Below, one piece after another: positions 10,523-22,270 of a stretch of DNA of 64,000 nucleotides (position 1 is its first letter; each line of letters opens with the position of its first letter). This DNA comes from Chaetomium olivaceum (Eukaryota > Ascomycota > Sordariomycetes > Sordariales > Chaetomiaceae). The stretch covers positions 124,001-188,000 of the forward strand of contig JAYWVB010000056.1 in NCBI GenBank assembly GCA_039881045.1. Direction: 5' to 3'. The translations under genes were made by a program, and so were the position numbers. The notes beneath the pieces are model-generated. The model was not told the origin of the DNA. It searched no databases and was given only the letters and a program-made list of their open reading frames with translations.

Positions 10523-11779
10523 GGTGGACGAGTTCAAGGCCACGGCGGTGACAAAACAGGAGCGGCGGTTTCGAGCCAGAAATGACCCCGACATCCCGAC
10601 ATGGCGCTGGTCACGGTTGTACTCTCCGGTTGCGATGTCGGCGTGGTGTTGAAGTTCTGGGTCAGCTGGGTCCGGTTCCGTATATTTTTGGCGGCGATAT
10701 CTCCGAAGCTCGCTCGCGGGTTCAAGATGGGTCGTTTTGGTGGGATGGAGGGGTGGATCTGATGGAATGATGGAATTTGGGAGCTTCCCACTGCTTCCCA
10801 AGCTGCCAAGAACGAACAACGGAGTTTTGCCCTTGTGATCTGAGCCGACAGTACCCACGTAGCCAGAGAGAAGACCCAATCACGGCGTTCGGAATGCAAG
10901 CAACTCCGGTCGGGCCCTGCAAGGTCCGGGAATGGAGCAAGTCAAGCTCGTTCAAGCTCATGACAGGCTGCCTGCTGCCAGCGGTGGTCGGTATGATGGT
11001 GGGGCTACTGCAGGGGATAACCGCACACACTCAGCAGCTTTGACAGCAGTGCAGCAGCAGTGCAGCAGCAATCAGTAATGGAGCACATGCATCTTCCAGG
11101 TTGTTCCTCCATTTCTCCATCACGCAAGTCAGGCAGACCCCGTCCCGACCGACTTTGGAAAATGTCCACCTGATCAGCCTCACAATCTATCGAGTTTTTG
11201 GTCCCCGTTCTGGGCCAGATATCATTGACAATGCCCTCAATAGCAGCTGCGCCACACGAGGTTTAAAACCGTTGGGCTTTTTTTGCTGTAAGGTTGTGGT
11301 TGTGTGTGCCCGTTGATGGATGGAATCTGTGACGAGCTGTCCGACTCTTTACCTCTTTGCCTCTCTTTGTGTGTACTTCGTACTTGGGTACATGTACATA
11401 CACGGGAGTTTCCATCTCACCGGAACCGTCGGTCATCGACCCTGCAGCAATCCACCCGCAAGTGGTGCACCAGCTCAGCTTCCAGGTTGCGCCGTCGGTG
11501 CCTGTCCAGTCCCTGTGGCTGGGTACCTTTGGTGCTTGCTCGGGTTCCATGTGTCAACCACGCATTTGAACCTACCACAAAACTCGGCCCACCAGCCGCT
11601 CGTCTGATCTGACCGCTCTCTTCTCCTCGACCCTGAGTTTCGCAATACCATTTCCCCCTCGGCTGACTGACCGACTCCTTCCTTGCACCGCTTCCCCGGA
11701 TCTTGACCCGAAAGCTTGGCACTTCTCGCTGCAGACGAGGTCTGCCTCACTCGTCTGCGTCATTGCGCCCCGACTCAAA
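10523..11779. other. Divergent promoter region
   Basis: Intergenic DNA between the NAD kinase (-) and the acyltransferase (+), so probably a shared divergent promoter. GCAGCAGTGCAGCAGCAGTG repeats lie near 11040-11070. No exon is recognisable. Confidence 0.5.
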
Positions 11780-13202
11780 ATGACGGCCGAAGTCAAATCG
11801 CCCGCCGCGACCGTTCCGACTATAGAACACCCGTCCGGTCGCGAAAAGCATGGCCAGGTGGTGCAAGTCCTCCGGACCGTCTCGGTTGCGCTCTACTTCC
11901 TGGCCGGCGCCACTGCGTATGCAACCTCCCACCTCCCACCTCCCACCCATCTGCCCCTCCCTCGATTCAATTCTTGAAACCAGGGGCTAACATTGATGGT
12001 AAAACAACAGTATCCACGCAACCCAGCTTATCGGCGCACCCCTTTACTGGATCAACCGCGAGCTCTACTATGCCTACATGTCCCTCACCAAGCAGTCCTT
12101 CGGCCTGCTCATCACCACCATGACCCACTGGTGGGGCCCGACCACGATACGCATTAGCGGCGATGCCTCGGTAGCCGACCAGATTCGAAAGACGGAGGAT
12201 GGCTTGGTGGAATTCTCCTTCCCCGAGCGCATGGTCATGATCGCCAACCATCAGGTGCGCAACATGGTTTTTGGGGTCCCAACGTTCGGGGGCTAACATG
12301 TGCAGATTTATACCGACTGGCTGTACCTGTGGTGGGTCGGCTACGCGAATACTCCCAAGATGCACGGCTCTCTCTTCATTATTTTGAAGGAATCGCTCAA
12401 GTACATCCCCATTGTCGGGCCTGGCATGATGTTTTACGGCTTCATCTTCATGTCCCGGAAGATGGCCGTGGACCAGCCCCGGATGGCCCACCGCCTACGA
12501 AAGCTCAAGACATCGCACACGGCGCCCGATGGAAAGAAATATCTGGATCCCATGTGGCTGCTCTTGTTCCCCGAGGGGACCAATGCGTCACAGAACGGGA
12601 AGAACAAGTCGGCGAAGTGGGCAGCCAAGATTGGCGTCAAGGACCCAGAGCACATGCTGCTCCCCAGGAGCACCGGCACCTACTTTTGTCTCAACGAACT
12701 CAAGGGCACCGTTGACTACGTTTACGACTGCACCGTAGCCTACGAGGGGGTCCCGTATGTAACCTTCCATTCCGGGTTGACCTATTCCATGGGTGTACCA
12801 ACTAACAATTTCTTGTTTTCTAGTCGTGGTAAGTTCGGCGAGAGGATCTTCACCCTCGCAGGGACCTACGTCAAAGGACAGACACCCAAATCCGTCAACT
12901 TCTACTGGCGCCGCTTCCGCATCGACGACATTCCGCTCGACACCCCGGAGGCGTTCGACATCTGGCTGCGTGAGCGGTGGTACGAGAAGGATGCCCTCAT
13001 GGAGCAGTACGTGTCAACTGGCCGCTTCCCCCCGAATCACCCCGAGGCCGTCACAAAGGGTCAGGAGCCCTTCCTCGAGACCGAGGTGCGGACAAAGTAC
13101 CCCTGGGAGTTTCTCCAGATTTTCAGCGTGCTCGGCGCCTTTGCCTTGGTTGCCAACTTCCTCTTCAAGACCTGGAACCGTTTTGTTTCGGTGCTTTTCT
13201 GA
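11780..13202 (+). CDS. Lysophospholipid acyltransferase, Cst26/LCLAT-like
   Basis: Four exons (11780-11916, 12011-12254, 12306-12754, 12824-13202), 402 residues. The PlsC-type HX4D motif (NHQIYTDW) is formed across the second splice junction, and the second block LFPEGTNAS follows, so both acyl-transfer and acyl-acceptor motifs are intact. There is an N-terminal hydrophobic segment (about 30-55) and a C-terminal one (about 375-395). The length and the VPRG...WRRF region resemble fungal Cst26/Psi1-type and animal lysocardiolipin-acyltransferase-type enzymes of the ER, which reacylate lysophosphatidylinositol or related lipids; substrate is an inference. The third intron (12755-12823, 69 nt) has a perfect GTATGT donor, an ACTAAC branch and a TTTTCTAG acceptor. 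It is a multiple of three with no stop codon, so gene finders will read through it and insert 23 spurious residues. Confidence 0.88.
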
Positions 13203-15148
13203 ATATCCTGACCTTTGGCGTTTTGGAACGAGATACCCCCTCCACTCTTATACGGATCATGCTTACACGGACGCGATGCAATTTACGAGGAGGGGAAGGG
13301 GCGGGCATGGGCGTTTTGCACTTTGGTTTGCCGAGACCGAGATTGGTTTTTGGGCGCTGGACTTTTGGGAAACGGGATTCCTGCGGCTAGCCCAAGAGAT
13401 ATGGTTGGGTTTGCATTCGATACCTGGAGTTGGCGTTATGAGGGGGAAAGTAATGGACCGTACGGGGAGGAACGAGTCTGCTGGTGGTATATTCCTTTTA
13501 GAAGAACTACTTACATTGTATACGGAGCATGGATTTTACGCAGAGGATTAAGGAACGGTTCGGTCTCTCTCTTCTTCCGTGACTGACCACGGCATATTTA
13601 GTGATAAGTCTGTTCAAAGCAGCCGAAGCGTCGCTTCAAGTCGGCCGGCACCGCTCTCGAAAGTCGGAACGGTACCGGAGCCATGGGTGTAGATATCCCG
13701 GTTCGGCATCGTAACAACCGCCCCGGCAGTAGACACCGCTCGGCACGAAGGGGACCGACGTCAACATTCTTCAACGGCCATATGACCTCGTGCGTCTGTC
13801 GGGAACCAATCGGGTTCACGCTCATTCTCCCGGGGGTAGCGGACCCACGGAGCGACTCCAGTTCCTGCACAATGTTGGCCTAGATTTGGAAGGACATCCC
13901 TCATCTCTCGTGTTGTGCATGGGATTGCGGCTCTTGTTACCCTGGCCTGTTAAGCGGAGGGCGTCTGGGCCCGGTCGAGACGGCTGTTGGAGGTGCTCTC
14001 CCTGGCCAGGCACCTCGTCGACATTCGCTGATTACACCGCTTCCATCTTCAAAACCTGCAGCATGGCCCGGGTATGCTTACCGGGCCTAGAGAGCGCTGG
14101 TCTGGCCTGCCTATGGGTGATATTGGTTTGTCAACCCCCGACCACTGGCTCAGGCCGCTGTCGTAATGTGATGGGAAGGCAAACTTGCGACTTGGGAATG
14201 TTCCAGACCGCCAGAGGAGGATGTGTGCTTGGGGCGTCTTGGCTCCGGACTCTGACTTACACACCGACCGTATTCCCGGACTCTGTCTCCACTCGAGGTC
14301 GACAATCATGTCGAGCATCATGAGCATCATGAGCATCATGATCAACAAAGTCAGTGCCGCACTCCTTTCACAGGTATTCCAGGAATGCTGATTGCTACTC
14401 TCAAACCGCCTTTTGGCTACGAACTTGAGCATCACAGCCGGCACGGGAAGCAGGACCGCCTAAGCGACTGGGTATCAACTCTCGCCGATGGCCTCCGGAC
14501 CGGACGATCGCTAACCAGGGCTGGGCCTTGACCCACGTTCCCCGATGAAACCGGAGGGCCATCGGACCCCCTCCGGCCCGGCGCTACGGACCGTCATCGG
14601 AGGGTAATGACACAAGGAATTTTCGAGACAGGAAGCCATTCAGTGCGATGGCAGGCCAGCCAGAAGAGGGATGCCGAGCAAGGGATCGTGCAAGTTGCAC
14701 CGTATGCCCTCAAGGGGCCGATTGTGTGCATCCCTAACAGGGAAGAGGGCTGTTAGGTGGCTGCCATGGCCCGCGCAGGATATCATCGTGCTAGACTCAG
14801 ACATGGCTCACTCAGAAACACAGAATGGAAAGATGTTCTAGAATCCTTCCAACTGCGCTCTCGCCGGCAGCTCGCCAAGCCCAGAAATCCCCTACTTGTC
14901 GTCATATCGGAGACACGATGTGTCAGTGTCGGATTGATGTCAGGGTTGCGAGTGAGCTGGGACGGATTCTAAATTCCGGGGATGACATAAAAGGGAGCTG
15001 CCATGCTCGAGTCTTGTTGTATCTTCGCCAAAGGCTTGCTATCATAACTCATCGGCCCTGAATTGTCGCCGACACAAGCAGCTTTGCCGTTCCAGCCACC
15101 TCTGGTGTTTACTCCGCCCTTTCCCGCCGATCACCCCGTATCACAACC
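13203..15148. other. Intergenic DNA upstream of the MFS gene
   Basis: No coding segment recognised. Three direct 9-bp GAGCATCAT copies lie at 14313-14339. A CGG-rich block at 14490-14605 contains an 8-bp inverted repeat (CCGGAGGG at 14551-14558 and CCCTCCGG at 14569-14576) and could hold binding sites for a zinc-cluster regulator of the downstream transporter. Confidence 0.5.
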
Positions 15149-17833
15149 ATGGAGAAGGCCACTCTCGATGGAGGGCCCGAAAAGAAAGACCCCATCATCA
15201 CGGTCTCGAGCAGTAGTAGCAGTACTAAGAGCGAGACTGCGGTATCTTCGACAGACAACCACCAGCACTCGTCCTTGCCGGCCTCACCACAAATAGACTA
15301 CACTGTCGTCTCGTTCGAACCCAATGACCGCGCCAACCCCCACAACTGGTCAACAGTAAGCGCTCTTCTTTTGTTCCACTCAGGATGTTCAGTCTCGCCT
15401 GCCTCCTGGCACCTCTCTTTTCGCTTCCGTATCCCTCTTCTCTTCCACTACTGCCCCTTCCCCTTATCCAGCCCCAATTACACCATCTCCTCCCAATCCT
15501 CCTCCTCTTAACCAACCCCCTTTCTCTCCCCTTGCCAGCACCACCTACCCCTTACCCCTCCACCGCCTTTACCCCTTTTTCAACCCCCTCTCAAACCTCA
15601 CCCTCCAAACCAACTAACTAACTAACAACCCCCTTCCAACCGCATAGCTCACCAAAACCCTAATCTTCCTCTCCGCCTTCCTCTCCACCACCACCACCTC
15701 CTTCTCCTCCACCTTGCCCTCCAACTTCTCCCCCTCCCTCCCCACCATCTTCGCCGTGTCCGACCCCTCCGGCCCGCAGCGCGTCCTCCCGCAATCCCTC
15801 TACCTCGCGGGCTATGTCTTTGGCCCCTTGGTCTGGGCACCCCTGAGCGAGAGCCCTCTGGTGGGGAGGTGGCGGGTGCTGGTGGCAGGGGCGGGCTTGT
15901 TTGTGGTGATGAGTCTGGGCCAGGCGGCGGTGCGGGAGGGGGATTGGGTGGGGTTTTTGGTGCTGCGGTTCCTGGGCGGGGTGGTGGCGTCGCCGCCGGT
16001 GAGTGTTTTTGGCGGGGTGATTGCGGATTTGTTTGAGGGGGAGGTGGTGAGGGGGAATGTCATGATGTGGTGGTGAGTTTTTTTTTTTCTGGTTGTTGCT
16101 TTTGTTTTGGGTTTGGGTGGTTGGTGGTGGTGGAGAGGAGAGGGGGTTTGTAGACTTGGGCTCGTTTTCGTTTCCTTGGGAAACAACAGGAAGAAGAGCT
16201 TTGTTCTGCTGATGGAGGGCGTGGGCCGGGAGAGGGAAGGGGATGAGACATACTACTCCGGGCTCTGAGGCTAACATCATTGTTAGGTCCGCAACAACGT
16301 TCGTTGGTCCCCTGGCTGCCCCAATCGTGGCCGGCTACGTGAGCACTGCGCTCGGGTGGAGGGCCGTTTTATGGTGAGTATGCTTCTGCTTTCTTAATCT
16401 TTTTTCTTTTTTTTTCCCTCACGGTCTTGAACTGCTGCTAAGCTGTGCCTCAGGATTGCGCTATCCCTGGCTGTGGCCTCGTTCATCGGCGTCCTCCTCA
16501 TGCCCGAGACGCTAGCGTCTACTATCCTAAGGAGGAAAGCGGCACGACTGAATAAGGAGTTCCCAGAAACGGGAAAACTCTTCGTAGCCCCGTCTGATCT
16601 AAAGCAAGAGAGCGCTTGGGCAGAATACGTGAGTGCCTCGTTTCCTGAATGACATAACGGAAAGAGACTGACTGTCATCCACGCAGAAAATTACCCTGTC
16701 GAGGCCGTGGCGCCTGCTCTTTGGGGAGCTGGTAGTTTCATTCTCATGCGCATACCTGGGATTTGTCTACGCCGTCTTCTTCATGTACGTTCACCACGGC
16801 ACCCGGACCTTTCTGCCCCGCTCACTGTCCTAACACGCCCAAGGCTCCTGCAGCTCTTCCCGCGCATCTTCCAAGGCGTATACGGCTTCTCGCCCGGCAT
16901 CTCCGGCATCATGTTTACCATCAGTAAGCCAGCCGGCCTTGCCCATACCTGTGACCCAAGTTTATTCCATACCCATACTAACACACACAAACCAACAGTG
17001 GGCCTCGGCACCGCCATCGGCAGCTTCCTCTTCGTGTGGTACGACGGCGTGGCGCCGCGGCTGAGCGCAAAGCACCCGACCAAGCGGGAGGAGTACCTGC
17101 GGCTGCCGCTCGTGTGCGCCGGCGGGCCCCTCTACGTCGCCGCCATGCTGTGGCTGGGCTGGACGGCGCGCGAGGATATCCACTGGATGGTGCCCCTGTC
17201 CGCCATGGTCCCCTACGGTCTGGCTTACCACCTGATCTACGTGGGTATCGTCAACGTAAGTTTACCTACTCTCCTCCTATTCTTTGCCACACCATTCCCC
17301 CTGTTTAACCCCTCCCTCTGTTGTTCCCCCCAACCCCTTTTTAACCCCCACCCCCGTTCCCCAACCCGCTTCTTCCCCCCACCTCCAACCCCCAACTAAC
17401 CAACCCCCCTTCCGCAAAAACACAGTACGTCGCCGACGCCTACGGCATCTACTCGGCCTCGGCCCTCGCCGCCATGAGCATGACGCGCAGCGTCCTCGGC
17501 ACGCTGCTCCCGCTCGCCATCGAGGACATGGCCGACGGGCTGGGCATCGCGTGGTCGTGCACGCTGCTGGCCGGCATCAGCGCCGGGCTGGCGCTGGTCC
17601 CCTTCGGGTTCGTGGCGTACGGTGAACGCATCCGCGGGGGCAGTCGGTTTAGTGCGGCGTTGAGGAGGAAGGCTGACACAGAGGCTGAGGCTGATGCTGA
17701 GGCTGAGGCTAGTGGGGAGGAGAAGGAGGGTGAGGATGGGAGGGAGGGAGGGGGTGCTGCTGCTGGGGTGGGGGTGGGGGTTGGGGTTGGGGTTGGGCTG
17801 GGGAGGGTGACGACTAGTTTGTCGGCGGTTTGA
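15149..17833 (+). CDS. MFS drug:H+ antiporter-like transporter (DHA1 type)
   Basis: Eight exons (15149-15355, 15648-16072, 16287-16373, 16454-16628, 16687-16784, 16844-16923, 16999-17255, 17426-17833) give 578 residues. The N-terminal 70 residues are hydrophilic and Ser-rich and end in NPHNWS, the usual fungal DHA1 lead-in to TM1. Hydrophobic segments consistent with 12 helices follow. Family marks include QSLYLAGYVFGPLVWAPLSE, the SATTFVGPLAAPIVAGYVS block, GWRAVLWI, the FPETL-like MPETLAS after TM6, and the late YVADAYGIYSASALAAMS stretch before TM11. The C-terminus is an odd Glu/Ala then Gly-Val repeat tail. The family exports drugs, toxins or polyamines at the plasma membrane by proton antiport; the substrate is unknown. 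Splice phases all close without stop codons. Introns 1 (292 nt) and 7 (170 nt) are long and C/T-rich. Confidence 0.9.
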
Positions 17834-20800
17834 GGGTTGACGCGGAGGAAGGTGTGGCTGGGTTCCAGGAGATGTGGGGGAGAGGGAGGGGGTTAAGTGG
17901 TGAGCTGTTTCGGAGCATGACGGGGTATGACTGATACGTGAAAAGATCTGGTACGGAGCGGTATTGCGTGGGCGAGCATGTAGCTCCGTTTTGAAACGAT
18001 AGATGGTTGGGAATTAAAGAAAAGGATACCTACGGCTCAAGCACCACTCGGAGTAAGTCAAACAAAAACGGACCGTGGTATCTCCCGGACGCAGAGAATG
18101 AGTCAGAGTCCTTGAGTCTTCTGACTCGTCTTGCGCCCCCATGGACAGTATATCTGCACGAAGTCAAACTAGGCTAAGTCAACACGCAGGTATGTGGGAT
18201 GGAAGTGTGGGCTTGCTCCCGATCACAGACACACATTCTAAGTAAATATTTAATAATGATGACAGAAGCGGAGTGCGGCGCCAGCGGGGAAAAAGGGGTT
18301 CTGGAGGGGATGGGGTGACTAAGAAACCCACGGCTGGCCATCCACCTCCATCCAGACATATTGAGATCGATGTTGAACTTTGCACTAGAGTACACTAGCT
18401 TCCGCGCCGTAGCCGCGGCGCTGAAGAAAGAAACCAAAAGCTTTGCTGGCTGCGTCGTCGTTGACTCGTCCGGGCGTGTGATCTCGGTAAAAGGATGCAA
18501 GATGTATCATTTCGATGTCGGAGATTTCTAATATGTACATGTGCGGGGTTTTCTGCATTCAGCTGTGTAACGTGGCACTCGCTACTGGCCTTTGGAAGTC
18601 ATCGAGTTGCATGGGAGGATCTGTTGTACTGCAGATTTTAGTCAGGGCTTGTTAAATGTGTTCGATCACCAACTGCATGTAATAGCGAGCTGCCAGAAAC
18701 CTCCACGTCATTCTGCGGCAGTTTGAGGTATAGGAATCCAGCTAGCTGAATCTGTGCGCATGAGCTCCTTTGCTTGTCCCAAGAACTCCATCAGAGGGTT
18801 TTCAGGTGGGTGGGCATGTGGCATGTGGCATATTATTGTCGACACGCCCTCTCAGGTAAACGTACTCATGGAATTTGGTTAAACCAACCCATGGATCTTG
18901 AGGATGACCCGAGGAACAATAAGTGGGGGAAGTGGCCGGTACGTGCTGGGAGATGTGCCAGTTGTAAACGTATCGGCCGTCGTTTGTCGATATTACTTGC
19001 GAGGCCGGCAGCTAACAGCATGACAGGATCGGTCTGCCGATATTGAAAAGGGGTGATCGAAGCGAGCCACTCTTACCCCTGGGACGCACCGTTTGTGGAG
19101 CCAAATCTCGGGGGTGTGAATAAGAAAGGACAGGGGTGGGCCTCGACGTATTCGTGCCGGCCTGGAACTGTGGGAACACCATGCTGTCTTTATTCGAGCA
19201 GACGGATTGGTTCACCCAAATGAACACCCAGCACGGGAGTGTTTTCCTTAGGCTCTGGCCTCGGTCCGAAACCTTTCGGTGCTTACGCGCGGGCCGGGAT
19301 TGCATTAGGCCAGTGTCGGTACCACCGTACCAAGTACACGGGGTGGTTGTCGAAGTATTTCAATGTCGAGCTTGGAGGTTCAAGAGAGAACGATAGCCCG
19401 TGCTCAGCGGGCAAGGTCAGCAGCAGTCGGGCTGGCAGCTGTGAGCTGCGATGAAGGTATTCAAGGGTATAGCTGTGGCGTGAAAGGGCGTTCTGTGCCG
19501 TGATACCATACACGGCCCGAGGTGATTCACCAAGTTCCCTCATGCCGCCATCATGACGAAAGTACGGCTCGAAGACAAGCCGAGTGCTCCCCCCCGTGCC
19601 GTCGATGTTAGATTAGAAGGGCGGCATCCCCCCAGCCCTGCCACCGGATGATGCCCGAATCAAGTAATGGCAGGTGGTGTAACCAAAAGTCCTGCGAAGG
19701 ATCTGGCGCGGAGCATCCTGTTGGCTAGTGGAACGTTCGAGGAGGGTGTCCTGGCGAGGAATAATAGGTCTGGGTGTCACGGCGAGCTTGTTTAGATGAC
19801 TCTTTGACCCATGGGGTGGAAGTATCTCCTAGGAGGAGAGTGGTGTTTGCCATCCCCACAGCAATCTGATTAATCAGGGCGACTGCAGCTCGGGCAAGGG
19901 AACGTATTCTGTGTTGCTGCTCTGTTGTTAGTTTCATGTCGGCACAGAAGCTGTCAGCGGTGGTCCGGTCTCCGTCGGCCAGAAGACGCCTCGCGTAAAC
20001 TCCTTAACCCCGGCGAGGGAGGTACTTCGGGCAGAGACTGTTCCGTGATAGTCCGGTTGCAGTTGTGGGGTGAAGAAGATGTGACCCTCACGTACCTCCA
20101 GAGCCTAGCCTAGCCTGGATCATTGGCTGGCAGAAGAGCGTTAACTGCGGCAACTCCTGAATATAGCTCACGCCTGCCTTGGTCAATACCTGCGCTCAAC
20201 CTGCCGAGTATTGGCTAGCTAGCGAGAGTGGAGGGGTGGTGAGGAAGAGGTGGCCGGGCGAGGGCACCTACTGGAAGATCTAGGGCTGTGCTATCCACTT
20301 GCCGGAAGCCGGGATATAGACAGGGAATGGGTTATCATGGCGTAACCCCCGGGGAAATGTTGCGGGAGCCGGAGGCGGGCAATGTGGTCACCGGTTCGTC
20401 TGGTTCTTACGAGAGAGAGTGGGGTGGGAGCTCACTAATACTGGATGGATGATGCAAGCTGAGATGCGGGCATGTCATTGTGGATGCCCAAGCTACCCGG
20501 TACGTCGTAATCATGTTTCCCGCGCTTAGGCCGTACGGAGCATCTCCATTCCCCTGGCTCCCTTGCATTCACCCCATCCGAGAGCGGGTCGTGACCCAAA
20601 CGCTTTGTGTCATGGCAGAAGATTGTAGTTTAGGGACGAAGGAAACACAAAATGTTCGCGAGAATCAAACAGAAATGCAATGGGATATCGTTGTTTGGCA
20701 TCAAGCTTTCGACGGCTGCGGCCGTATGTGTTGTTGAGAAAATGTGACGGGGGGTAGAAGATTGAAAGAAAAAAGAGGGCAACTTTTCGTATCAATTCCA

Positions 20801-20855
20801 AACGATTATGAACTGAATGCGAAAAGTAGAAATATGGCAATCCCCATTTCGTGTG
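17834..20855. other. 3 kb intergenic DNA, no gene supported
   Basis: Several short open frames exist on both strands, but none shows a domain, and I could not chain them by splice signals. A minus-strand frame at 19725-19937 begins with a plausible helix (MKLTTEQQHRIRSLARAAV) but ends without recognisable content. The stretch from about 20480 to 20855 is the 3' flank of the dioxygenase gene. Confidence 0.45.
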
Positions 20856-22270
20856 TCAAGAGACCGTGTTGTTGACATCGCCGCCGTCGTCGAGAACAAA
20901 AGCAGCCGAGCCGGCCGTGTACTTGGGCGGCTTGTACACAGGGGTCGGTTTCACCGGATACAGTTTCTCGAGTTCGGGAAAGCCGTTGCCGTCAGGGCCA
21001 AACGCAGCCTCCCAAGGCACCCGCATCGACTCGGGGATCGACCAAGCGAGCTTCGAATTCCGGAGCCACAAGCGGACAAAATGACGACCAGGCCCGTCCT
21101 TGGGATCGACATAAGAGTCGCGGGCGTGGAGAAGGCTCAGGTTATTGATGAAGACCATGTCTCCCTGCTTCAGGTCCAGGCAATATTGGTGTTTGGATGC
21201 CAAAGTCGAAAGAATTTCGAGGGCATCGAGTTGCAAGGGGCTCAAGGCCGGGACACATGATTCAGAACCTGTCTTGGCAGTTGCAGGATGGAGTCCTAGC
21301 CGGCCTGGGTCGACGCTGATCAGGATCTTGTCCTCCGAAACATGCAGCAGGGGCGCAACGATGTATCGCGGTGGGTTTCCCGACCTGTGCTTTGACGGTT
21401 AGAGATGCTTCGGAGAGTGATGGGGATGTGTGACAGAGGTCAAAATCAAAAACTGGTTCAGACTGACACCTGGATCGGCCAGCTCGCGTGGCGTAGCGCC
21501 TCTAAGGCTGCTGGGTACGATGCCGCGAGTTCCTTGTAAATGGTCCACGACGATGCCACGAAGGTATTCCCACCAGTTTCAGCCAGCGCGCGGGCATGCA
21601 GAGCGAGGATGTCGGCTCCCATGTCACAATGCCAAGCCTGTTACCGCGTCCAGTCAGCAAAACATGCCTCTTGAGATGTTTCAGAGATCGACTTGCCAGG
21701 CTAGTGGTTGTGTGGATGCCATGACGCATTTCTGGGGGCGTTGTCCAGATCTTGGACTCGGTAACATGAGCTATCGTGAGATAGTCAGTATCAGGACTAG
21801 AATACCGAGAGGGACGGCATCCTACTCAGCATGGTGCCTCTTTTGTCTTGAATGCCCCTTTGCTCGCCAATGCAGTTGGAAATTCCAAGAAAAATGGCCA
21901 TATTATCTTCGGCAGTGTACTTCCGAGGGTCGATCCCCCTGACGATGGCGAAGCCTCGACCTTGATGAACATCGATGGAAGCACGGGCAAGGTTCGCTTG
22001 GATTGTCGGGAGGGAGAAGTTCTCTTGCGTCACGGCACCTGCGTCGAGCCCAAGCTCTGTTTACTGTTAGTTACCCGTTCCGAAGTCCCCGAAACAAGGT
22101 GGCTACCAACCTCTGAACTTTTTCAAGGCATTTTCCACTTCGGAAACCCCTGGCTCGCCAATTTGCGTGACGTGCTGAGCCGGGCCAGCCGAATCTTGGG
22201 TGTTGACCAAGTCATTAGGTGTCCAAGTCATCGGATGGGAGTCCATAACTGGCAGTCCTTCAGCCATTCT
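20856..22270 (-). CDS. TauD/TfdA-type Fe(II)/2-oxoglutarate dioxygenase
   Basis: Five exons on the minus strand: 22270-22111, 22056-21826, 21770-21697, 21637-21468, 21384-20856; 387 residues. Family marks in order: a PMTW N-terminal block, QGRGFAIVRGIDP, the HVTESK segment, the iron-binding His-X-Asp in AWHCDMGADILALHAR, then GDMVFINNLSLLHARDSY with the distal His, and RHFVRLWLRN with the Arg that binds 2-oxoglutarate. These identify a fungal TauD-like oxygenase using Fe(II), O2 and 2-oxoglutarate; the substrate (taurine-like or a secondary metabolite) is not determinable. Intron 3 (21638-21696) uses a GC donor (GCAAGT); the GT alternative breaks the frame right after the HXD motif. The start at 22270 (MAEGLP) was chosen because the family block begins just after it; an in-frame ATG at 22459 would add 63 residues. 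No pathway neighbours are adjacent, the nearest gene being the YrdC protein. Confidence 0.85.
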
